Shown in pieces: positions 49,493 to 56,286 of a stretch of 64,000 nucleotides of DNA. Under the pieces are notes generated by a model. It was not told where the DNA came from. It did no database searches and worked only from the letters and a program-made list of their open reading frames with translations. Origin of the DNA: Actinomycetota bacterium (GTDB lineage Bacteria; Actinomycetota; Thermoleophilia; Solirubrobacterales; 70-9); assembly GCA_018268675.1 (NCBI GenBank), contig JAFDWB010000077.1, positions 1 to 64,000 of the forward strand. The letters run 5' to 3'. Each line of letters starts with the position of its first letter. Position 1 is the stretch's first letter. The translations under genes and the position numbers were made by a program.

Positions 49493-50749
49493 ATGCCGAC
49501 CGAGCAGGCGACGCGCATCCGCTACATGGGTAACAAGTTCGATCTCGCCCGTGAGGTCGCGGGACTGATCGAGCGATTCGATCCCGCGAGGCCGCTGGTG
49601 GACCTGTTCGGGGGGATGTGCTCAGTCGCCGGCGCAGTATCCGGTTCGGGTCGGCGGGTCTGGGTCAACGATGCCCAGAATTACGCCCGGCTCGTCGCCC
49701 GATGTCTTCTGCAGAGTCAGGACTACCCGCCCGGCCGTGAGCGGAGTGTCCCCGCCCTCACGCCCGCCTATCGGGCGAACCTCAAGGAGCTCAACGCGAG
49801 GTTTGAGCGCGAGCTTGCCGCGGAACGGCGACTGGTCGCCGCCGGGGGCTCCGCCTCCGCATTTCGCCAGGCGCAGGAGAAATGGCGACACGTCGGAAAC
49901 GACAGGCAGCTCGCACATGAGGCCCGCGCGCTCAGGGACGGGACCGTCGAGTCCCAGCCTTACCGACTTGCCACGATCACGTTCGCCTGGGGCTATTTCG
50001 GTCTGCGCCAGGCCGTCGAAATCGACAGTATGCGAGCCGCGATCGACGCGGCAGGGTCCCAGGGAGATTTGAGCGAGGACGAGGCGGCCTGGTGCCGGTT
50101 CGCCCTTCTTCAGACCTGCAGCCGGGTGGCCAGCGCGCCGGGACACTTCGCGCAGTTCCTCACCGGGGCGACGACCGCGAGCGTGGAGCGGATCCGAAGT
50201 GCCCGCAGACGGTCGGTGTGGGACGGCACGCTCGACGACCTGTCGACCCTCGCCCCTTTTGGCACCAAACGCTGGCGCCGGCGAAATCGGGTCCTCACCT
50301 GCGACACGTTGACGATCTGGCCCACCCTCGACGCAGAGGGGTTGGGCAAGGCGGTCTTCTACGCGGATCCGCCCTACTCGAAGGAGCAGTACTCCCGCTT
50401 CTACCACGTTCTGGAGACGCTCGAGCTGTACGACTATCCTGAGGCGGAAGGCACCGGCCGCTACCGGCCTGACCGCCTCAATACGCCCTTGGCTCGCAAG
50501 CGTGGTGTGCTCGATGCGACTCGGACGATCTGCGGGGCGATATCCGAGCGTGAAGGCGTGCTGTTGCTGAGCTACCCGTCGACCGGACTCCTGACCCGGG
50601 AGCTCGGGGTGGACATCTCGGCCCTTTTGGGAGAGTACTTTCAGAAGGTCGAAATGCCTATAAGTCGACCGAGTAAACACAGTACCCTCGGCGCCCGTCA
50701 CGGCGCGGCGGTCCGCGACGTGACCGAGTTCGTCTGGCTCGCCCAATAA
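49493..50749 (+). CDS. D12-class N6-adenine DNA methyltransferase
   Basis: Dam-type adenine methyltransferase, 418 residues from the ATG at 49493. The family start is RIRYMGNKFDLAREV (motif X), then VDLFGGMCSVAGAV (AdoMet motif I) and FYADPPYSKEQYSRFYH, the catalytic DPPY motif IV, at about residue 285. The region between is about 100 residues longer than in E. coli Dam, giving a large target-recognition part. An open frame reaches back to 49352 and a GTG at 49406 is an alternative start. It leads a run with the ParB-like and nuclease-like genes (23 and 9 base gaps). Confidence 0.87.
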   Translation: MPTEQATRIRYMGNKFDLAREVAGLIERFDPARPLVDLFGGMCSVAGAVSGSGRRVWVNDAQNYARLVARCLLQSQDYPPGRERSVPALTPAYRANLKELNARFERELAAERRLVAAGGSASAFRQAQEKWRHVGNDRQLAHEARALRDGTVESQPYRLATITFAWGYFGLRQAVEIDSMRAAIDAAGSQGDLSEDEAAWCRFALLQTCSRVASAPGHFAQFLTGATTASVERIRSARRRSVWDGTLDDLSTLAPFGTKRWRRRNRVLTCDTLTIWPTLDAEGLGKAVFYADPPYSKEQYSRFYHVLETLELYDYPEAEGTGRYRPDRLNTPLARKRGVLDATRTICGAISEREGVLLLSYPSTGLLTRELGVDISALLGEYFQKVEMPISRPSKHSTLGARHGAAVRDVTEFVWLAQ

Positions 50750-50772
50750 CTCACTCGGACAAGGGGACCGAA

Positions 50773-51723
50773 TTGGCCACGCAGCTGAAGGACATTCCTC
50801 CTGAGCAGATCCAGAGCAACCCGGAGAACCCGAGGATGTACTTCAGGGAGTCCGGGCTGAACAAACTCGCGGAGTCGATCGAGGAATCCGGCGGCGTGCT
50901 GGTGCCGGTCTACGTCTACCCCGACCCTGACGGTGACGCAGGCCAGTACATCCTGGTCGACGGGGAGCGGCGTTGGAGGACCGCCTTGCGGCTCGGGCTC
51001 GAGTCGGTCCCGGCCCTTGTCAGGGACGGTCCTCCTGACCCCGCCGAGAACATCGTCGAGATGTTCAACATCCACAAGGTCCGCGAGGACTGGGAGGACA
51101 TGCCGACCGCCCGTGCCCTTCAGGAGGTGATCGACCGCAAGGGGACCGAAGACCCCGACGAGCTGAAGCAGCTCACCGGCCTCTCCAAGGAGCAGATCTC
51201 GCGCTACCGACTGATCCTCGAACTGCCGAAGGGACAGCAGAAGCTGATCGAGGAAAACAAGGTCCCGATGAACTTCTTCGTCGAGCTCGACCGCAACGTG
51301 ATCAAGCCTCTGGGTCGCTCGCGTCATGTCCTGGCGAAAGAGTTCACCCCGGCGAAACTGCGAAAGTCGTTCCTCTCCAAGCGGGACACCGGCGCGCTCA
51401 AAGACCTGATCGACCTCCGTAAAGTCAAACCGATCATCGATCGCGCGGCCCGCGACGCCGGAGGCCCCGACGAACCCTCCGACCTGGATCCGTTCCTCCG
51501 CCAGCTCTTCACGGAGTCGACCGCCACCGTCGATGAGATCTACGATGCCTCGGTCGCCTTCGCCGTCGAGAGCGACAAGCTCGCCGAGCAAGCCCAGCAG
51601 CTCCCTCGGGCCTTCGCCCAGCTCCTCGGCCGGGCCGGCAACGAGGAGGAGCGGGAGAAGATCCTCGGCCAGCTCCGCTCGACCCGTGACGCGCTCTCGG
51701 CGCTGCTCGCCGAGCACGAGTAG
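50773..51723 (+). CDS. ParB/Srx-fold protein
   Basis: A 316-residue protein starting at TTG (upstream AAGGGG). The ParB N-terminal domain is clear: IPPEQIQSNPENPRMYF, LAESIEESGGVLVPVYVYP, YILVDGERRWRTALRLG (the GERR nucleotide-binding motif) and PALVRD. A helix-turn-helix follows (LKQLTGLSKEQISRYRLIL). The C-terminal third is helical and unlike plasmid ParB. There is no ParA and no parS-like array in the window, so a partition role is unlikely; in this setting a CTP- or ATP-dependent DNA clamp working with the methyltransferase is an attractive idea. Confidence 0.83.
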   Translation: MATQLKDIPPEQIQSNPENPRMYFRESGLNKLAESIEESGGVLVPVYVYPDPDGDAGQYILVDGERRWRTALRLGLESVPALVRDGPPDPAENIVEMFNIHKVREDWEDMPTARALQEVIDRKGTEDPDELKQLTGLSKEQISRYRLILELPKGQQKLIEENKVPMNFFVELDRNVIKPLGRSRHVLAKEFTPAKLRKSFLSKRDTGALKDLIDLRKVKPIIDRAARDAGGPDEPSDLDPFLRQLFTESTATVDEIYDASVAFAVESDKLAEQAQQLPRAFAQLLGRAGNEEEREKILGQLRSTRDALSALLAEHE

Positions 51724-51732
51724 GAGCTTTCG

Positions 51733-52674
51733 ATGGAGATCATCGGGAGCTTCGATCCCGAGGAGTTCGACCGGCTCTATGCCGGTCCCGGCGACGAGGA
51801 GTGCCTGAGGGCCCTCGCGGCGATCGAGGCGACGGGCGGGTGGAAGGCACCCGAGAAGGCCATCGCACTGGGTTCGGGACTCGGTTGGCGCCCCGACCTC
51901 GTCGCCGGGTCGAAGGATGCCCTGGCCTTGTCGCTGGAGGGCGCGTTCCCACAGGCACTGATCCGCCGGATGCAGGTGGCGACGGATCAGGGATACAAGC
52001 TCACCGTGGCACTCGGCTCCTTGCGGCTCGAGCTCTCGATCCTGTTGACCTTGCAGGCGCTGGACGCCCGGATCGTCGCGGTCGACTGGTTCGAGAGGGC
52101 GCAGCCGCGCGTGACCCGGTATCGATCGGTGGCGGACTGGATCGCGAGCGAAGGCATCGCCCTGAGCCCGGACGACCTGCGCGCGCTGGCGGAGGCGCGG
52201 CTTGAGGAGGCTCTCGCCGACCCGACCAACGTCAAAGGGCGCCTCTACGAGGAGGCCCTTTGCCTGGTCTTCAGCCAGGTGCCATGGATCACCGTCGACG
52301 AGCACGCTTATCGCAACGAGTCGGAGGAGATCGATCTCGTCCTCGGGGTCCACGCGACGGGCCACATCGCCGAACTGGCGCGGGGGCCTGTGGCGATCGC
52401 GACCGCGAAGAACGAGAGCAAGCCGACCGGATCGGCGACCGTGAAGTATCTGAAGGAGCAGATGGCCAACCGGAAGGGCCTATGCAAGCTCGGCTTTCTC
52501 TGCTCGGCGTCGACCATCTCGGACGATGCAGGCAAGGAGATCCTCCGCGGTTCGCAGTCGTCTGACGTCGTGCTGGTACAGATGGACCTTCACGATCTTC
52601 GGCACCTGCTCCAGGAACCATCCGACCTGGATGTCGGGGTACAGGACCTGATCCGGCGTGCGATCGCCGAGTGA
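51733..52674 (+). CDS. restriction-endonuclease-like protein with altered catalytic motif
   Basis: A 313-residue protein nine bases after the ParB-like gene. Residues about 1-160 are unrecognised. From about 170 the pattern is that of PD-(D/E)xK/Mrr-like nucleases: KGRLYEEALCLVF (helix Glu), NESEEIDLVLG (Asp), VAIATAKNESKP where relatives have V-E-A-K-N, then LGFLCSASTISDDAGKEI and VVLVQMDLHDLRHLL. The (D/E)xK position reads T-A-K, so the catalytic acidic residue is replaced. It may be an inactive sensor, use another residue, or cut poorly alone. Confidence 0.68.
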   Translation: MEIIGSFDPEEFDRLYAGPGDEECLRALAAIEATGGWKAPEKAIALGSGLGWRPDLVAGSKDALALSLEGAFPQALIRRMQVATDQGYKLTVALGSLRLELSILLTLQALDARIVAVDWFERAQPRVTRYRSVADWIASEGIALSPDDLRALAEARLEEALADPTNVKGRLYEEALCLVFSQVPWITVDEHAYRNESEEIDLVLGVHATGHIAELARGPVAIATAKNESKPTGSATVKYLKEQMANRKGLCKLGFLCSASTISDDAGKEILRGSQSSDVVLVQMDLHDLRHLLQEPSDLDVGVQDLIRRAIAE

Positions 52675-52820
52675 GGATCGCCCCGCCTGATGGGAAGTGC
52701 TGCCGGGGTAGGTCGGCGGCGGCCGGCTGTGATCGGCTTGTGTGCTGATCTTTCGGCTCCACTCGCAGGGGTCTGAGCAGTGTGACGCGGCGCGCCGGAG
52801 CTCATCGGCGGGTCCCCGAC

Positions 52821-52826
52821 TAACGT
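52821..52826 (+). promoter_or_regulatory. leaderless-type -10 element for the ASCH-like gene
   Basis: TAACGT is seven bases before the ATG at 52834. Confidence 0.45.
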
Positions 52827-52833
52827 TTCAGGC

Positions 52834-53130
52834 ATGGAGTTCAGTGCCGAGCTGCGCGAGGACGTATTGGCTGGCGACATCACGCTCTCGGTTCGTCTGT
52901 GGAAGCGGCCGAAGGTCAAGCGGGGCGGTCGGTACAGGGTCGGCCCGGGCGAGATCGAGGTCGACGCGATCGAGCTCGTCCCGTTTGCGACGATCACCGC
53001 GGCGGACGTCAGGCGGGCAGGCGAGCCCGACCGCGAGACGCTGCGCGGGCGCGCCGCCCACGCGGGCCCGATCGACGACGACACGCTCGTCTACCGGGTC
53101 GAGTTCCACGTGGTCGAGCCCGGCGACTGA
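52834..53130 (+). CDS. ASCH/PUA-like small protein
   Basis: A 98-residue beta-rich protein. LREDVLAGDITLSVRLWKRP, VKRGGRYRVGPGEIEV and VELVPFATITAADVRRAGEP resemble the ASCH fold: a basic strand pair, a GGRYRV turn and a helix with ADV. RGRAAHAGPIDDDTLVYRVEF ends the domain. ASCH proteins bind RNA or modified nucleotides and some are RNases or amidohydrolases. It has its own promoter-like element and converges on the reader-nuclease gene 39 bases away. The family is chromosomal in many actinobacteria, so it may not belong to the island. Confidence 0.7.
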   Translation: MEFSAELREDVLAGDITLSVRLWKRPKVKRGGRYRVGPGEIEVDAIELVPFATITAADVRRAGEPDRETLRGRAAHAGPIDDDTLVYRVEFHVVEPGD

Positions 53131-53169
53131 AGGGTCACCGATGGCGACGACCAGAGTGAGGTCCGCCGG

Positions 53170-54063
53170 TCAACGCTCCAGCCAGTCGGTGATCCTGTCG
53201 GGCAGGATCGAGCGACGTCCGAGCATGAAGTCGCAGAGCTCCTCGGTCTCGATGCAGCGCGTGTTCGGGCTCCGCTCGCCGGTGTACTTCCCGCTCACCG
53301 CGTAGGCGAAGGCCTCGTCGACGGTGTTGACCGGCAGGAGATCCAGATCGACCGGGGTGTCGCCGGACTTGACCGAGGCGACGGCGGTCTGGCCACCGTC
53401 CCGTTTGCGGAGCACGTACTCGTAGCCGGGGGTCGATCTGAACCTGCTCACGAGCAGGTAGTCGAACCGGTCCTGCAGGTAGACGGCGACCAGGTCCTCG
53501 AGATCTTCGGGACCGAGCAGCGACTCGATCACGGCCCGAGGATCGACTGCCACCCTCTCCTCGTCGGTGTCGGACCTTCTGTAGAGGCGATTGGAATAGG
53601 ACACCGCGCCCCGATCCTTGATGCGCTGCAGTGTCATCCGCGAACGGAAGGCGTTCACCACCCGGCCCGGCACCCGGTCCTCGGTCCCGACCTCCTTCCA
53701 GGCGGTCGGGCGCAGGTTGAAGAGGTCGAGCCGTTGCGCCACCTCGTCGTCGCGGTATCTCCACCTGCCTTCGATCCGGCCCAGCCAGTAGTTGCCGCTC
53801 CGCTCGCGCGTCCAGATCAGGGTCCCGACGTCGAGGTCGTGGAAGCGCCGGACGTTGGCGTCGACGGCGCCGTGCCGGTTCTCGTATCCCTCGACATAGC
53901 GCTCCCAGGTCCGCTCCCCGTTGCCGTCCCAGATGCCCCAACCGATGCCGACCAGCCCTTCACCCAGGCACCATCGCGTCGCGGCGTCATGGTCGACGCC
54001 GTCGACGGTCGAGCGGATGTGGATCCGCTGTACGTCGGTCTCCTCGTGGGGTCCGGCCGTCAT
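53170..54063 (-). CDS. putative reader-nuclease (PUA/EVE-like plus Mrr-like domain)
   Basis: A 297-residue protein. The N-terminal 140 residues (GEGLVGIGWGIWDGNGERTW, FHDLDVGTLIWTRERSGNYW, LGRIEGRWRYRD) have the G-W and small-barrel pattern of PUA/EVE-like modified-base readers. The C-terminal half has LEDLVAVYLQDRFDYLLVSR, PGYEYVLRKRDGGQTAVASV and KSGDTPVDLDL, like the Mrr-type core strand with VKSG, but the acidic residue two before Lys is Ser. A modification-dependent restriction factor is the best guess. The fold calls are by eye. Confidence 0.58.
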   Translation of the reverse strand: MTAGPHEETDVQRIHIRSTVDGVDHDAATRWCLGEGLVGIGWGIWDGNGERTWERYVEGYENRHGAVDANVRRFHDLDVGTLIWTRERSGNYWLGRIEGRWRYRDDEVAQRLDLFNLRPTAWKEVGTEDRVPGRVVNAFRSRMTLQRIKDRGAVSYSNRLYRRSDTDEERVAVDPRAVIESLLGPEDLEDLVAVYLQDRFDYLLVSRFRSTPGYEYVLRKRDGGQTAVASVKSGDTPVDLDLLPVNTVDEAFAYAVSGKYTGERSPNTRCIETEELCDFMLGRRSILPDRITDWLER

Positions 54064-54087
54064 CTCTGTGTGTGTCGGCGCGTCGAG

Positions 54088-54480
54088 CTAGCTCTTGCCG
54101 GGGAAGTACCGACGCCCGTCCTTCTTCACCCGTCCCTCCTTCTCGAGGTCGCCGAGGACCCGGTAGAGGTAGTTCGGTTTGATCTTCAGTTTCTTGGCGA
54201 TGTCGGAGGCACCGATGCCGGGCGATTTCTCGACCAGCGCCGCGGCCTGGTCCGCCCGCCCGCCGCTGCGTCGCCCGCGGCGTTTCCCGCCGCCGCGGCC
54301 CGCTGGTTTCGTCGCGGCTTTTGCTTTGCTCGCGCGTCGCCGTCCTGGCTGCCTCCCCGTCGCTTTGCCGCCGAGCGCCGCCAGCGCCCGCTCGAGTTTC
54401 TGCCGCTCCTCGTTCAGCTCCTCGAGCCGCCTGCTGATCAACTGATGCGCCTCGTCGAGTACCGCCGTCGCTTTCGGCAT
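54088..54480 (-). CDS. coiled-coil winged-helix DNA-binding protein
   Basis: A 130-residue protein from the ATG at 54480 (GGGAGC before it). The N-terminus is a coiled coil (ISRRLEELNEERQKLERAL), the middle an Arg/Lys/Gly-rich linker (about residues 45-75), and the C-terminus a winged helix: AAALVEKSPGIGASDIAKKL, KIKPNYLYRVLGDLEKEG and a wing RVKKDGRRYFPG. The basic linker recalls nucleoid proteins. It could regulate the island or be a common chromosomal regulator; it lies 24 bases before the reader-nuclease gene on the same strand. Confidence 0.75.
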   Translation of the reverse strand: MPKATAVLDEAHQLISRRLEELNEERQKLERALAALGGKATGRQPGRRRASKAKAATKPAGRGGGKRRGRRSGGRADQAAALVEKSPGIGASDIAKKLKIKPNYLYRVLGDLEKEGRVKKDGRRYFPGKS

Positions 54481-54620
54481 CCCGCTCCCTTCGGTTGTGG
54501 ACTGGTGAATGAGTCGCGCAGTCTCCCACAGTTCACTATGGGTGGATTCCGAGTGTGGAACCGTAGGCGTGGGCTGGTCCACGCCGCCTTACACACTCCC
54601 CAATTGGGAGACCCCGGGCC

Positions 54621-55955
54621 CTACCGCTTGGCCGCGGGGACGTCCCAGGTGTAGCGCGCGGCCCCGCTCGTCCGGGGGCCGAACGCCGTGGCGCTCGCCT
54701 GATGAACGAGCACCGTCCAGACTTCGAAGACCTTCTTGCCCGGCGCCAGGTGGGCGTAGCGTTTCGGCGAGGAGCAGGGTTGGTTCCAGCGTCTCAGCTT
54801 CTTCGGGACCCCGCGGCCATGCAGTCTGCATTCGAAGCCGGCCCCCTTCTGCCGGGAGGTGAACCGGAAGACGGCGCCGCCGTCCTTCGTCGTCCGGTGG
54901 GTGAGCTTCGGGCGCAGCGCCGGGACTTCGCCCCACTGCGCGACGAACCTGCCCTCGCCGGTGAATTTCTGCACCCGGGCGTAGCCGTCGTCGGGATATT
55001 CTTCGCTCGCGTCGGCGACGTAGACGTAGCCTGCCGGGTCGACCGCGACCGCGGTCGGCGTGTAGAGCTGTCCGGCACGCGGGCCGGGCTTGCCCCAGGC
55101 GCGGATGAAGGCGCCTTCGGCGCTGAACTCGACCACCCGGTCGCCGCCGGTGTCGGCGAGGTAGACGTCGCCGGTCGTTGGCGCGACGGCGATCCCGTAA
55201 GGGGTCGAGAGCTGCCTCCGCCCGTACCCGCCGGAGCCGAAGCTGCGCAGGAAGGCGCCTTCGGCGTCGAAGACGTCGACCCGATTGCCCCATGTTTCGG
55301 CGACGTAGACGTCGCCGTCCGGCCCGGTGGCGATCCCGTACGATTCCGCGAACTTGCCGCCGAGGCCGGATTGCAGGCCCCACTTGCCGATCAGGGTGCC
55401 GTCGGGGGTGAAGTGTTCGACTTCGTAGTGGTTCAGCAGGTAGACGTCGCCCTTCGGCCCGATCGCGATCGCGCCGTCGCCGGTCGCGTCCCAACTGCGG
55501 AGCACGCCGCCGTCGGGTCCGAACTCGACCACCTTGCCGCCGGCCTCGTCGGCGACCCAGAGATCGCCGGCCGCATCGGTGGCGATGCCGCGGCCGACGA
55601 AGCCGCTGGTCGCCTCGAAGTGCCCCCAGCTCGCCAGCAACGCGCCGGCGTCGGAGTAGCGGTAGATCGACGACATCCACTGGACGTTGGTCATGTAGAG
55701 GTGGCCGGAGGAGTCGGCCGCGAGCGCCAGCGGGATCGGCTCGTAGCCGATCGAGGCGTGCGCCGGGGGTCCGGCGGACGCCGGGGGTGACGGGTGCGCC
55801 GTGAACGCACCCGGCGCCGCGTCGGTGGGGCCGGCTGAGGTGAGTGCGAGCGCGAGCGCTGCAAGCAGCGCGGCGGCCGCGGCACGCGGCGATCGCGGGC
55901 TCGTCGCCTTCCCGCGCACTCCGTTCCTTCTTCCCGTGACGGCGCCCCGGATCAT
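54621..55955 (-). CDS. secreted NHL-repeat beta-propeller protein
   Basis: A 444-residue exported protein. Signal-like region AAAALLAALALALTSAG with cleavage after about residue 46. Six NHL blades follow, with repeats such as GIATDAAGDLWVADEAGGKV, GIATGPDGDVYVAETWGNRV, GIAVAPTTGDVYLADTGGDR and AVAVDPAGYVYVADAS. A C-terminal domain of about 85 residues with two Cys (FECRLHG, QPCSSP) resembles the FRC repeats of the beta-helix protein at 15.4 kb. Such proteins are common in Solirubrobacterales; ligand unknown. Confidence 0.85.
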   Translation of the reverse strand: MIRGAVTGRRNGVRGKATSPRSPRAAAAALLAALALALTSAGPTDAAPGAFTAHPSPPASAGPPAHASIGYEPIPLALAADSSGHLYMTNVQWMSSIYRYSDAGALLASWGHFEATSGFVGRGIATDAAGDLWVADEAGGKVVEFGPDGGVLRSWDATGDGAIAIGPKGDVYLLNHYEVEHFTPDGTLIGKWGLQSGLGGKFAESYGIATGPDGDVYVAETWGNRVDVFDAEGAFLRSFGSGGYGRRQLSTPYGIAVAPTTGDVYLADTGGDRVVEFSAEGAFIRAWGKPGPRAGQLYTPTAVAVDPAGYVYVADASEEYPDDGYARVQKFTGEGRFVAQWGEVPALRPKLTHRTTKDGGAVFRFTSRQKGAGFECRLHGRGVPKKLRRWNQPCSSPKRYAHLAPGKKVFEVWTVLVHQASATAFGPRTSGAARYTWDVPAAKR

Positions 55956-56000
55956 CGGCCGAGCATGACGCGGTCGGTCGGTGACTGCCGGCGAAATCGG

Positions 56001-56282
56001 TCAGAAGTCCGCTGGCTGCTCGGCGCCGTTGATGCGGCGAAGGGGAGGCTCGAGCGGCGCGAAGGCGTGATCAACGTCCTCGTCTTCGACCTCGACGTGC
56101 TCCAGTGGAGCGGGCCGTCGGCGGAGGTGAGGGAGGTCGAGCCGCGCGCACACGGAGGAGACGAACGCGACGATCTCGCCGCCCGTAAGCGCACCCGCGA
56201 GCTGGCGGTGGCCGAGCTGCGGGCGGTGATGCCGGGCCGGGCACAGCTTCGGGCGGCGGGGGCGGTGACTCCTCGTGTCCAC
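56001..56282 (-). CDS. uncertain small ORF after the PucR-type gene
   Basis: A 93-codon frame with a GTG start four bases after the PucR stop. The N-terminal part is Arg/His/Pro-rich and unconvincing; GGEIVAFVSSVCARLDLPHL and PLEHVEVEDEDVDHAFAPLE look more protein-like. A plus-strand frame (55965-56363) covers the same DNA. I cannot support a function for either, and 55956-56286 may be non-coding. Confidence 0.25.
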   Translation of the reverse strand: MDTRSHRPRRPKLCPARHHRPQLGHRQLAGALTGGEIVAFVSSVCARLDLPHLRRRPAPLEHVEVEDEDVDHAFAPLEPPLRRINGAEQPADF

Positions 56283-56286
56283 TGGC

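Noticed and set aside
50773-51723. Plasmid origin or partition locus
   Set aside because: The ParB-like gene has no ParA partner, no iteron cluster and no replication gene nearby.
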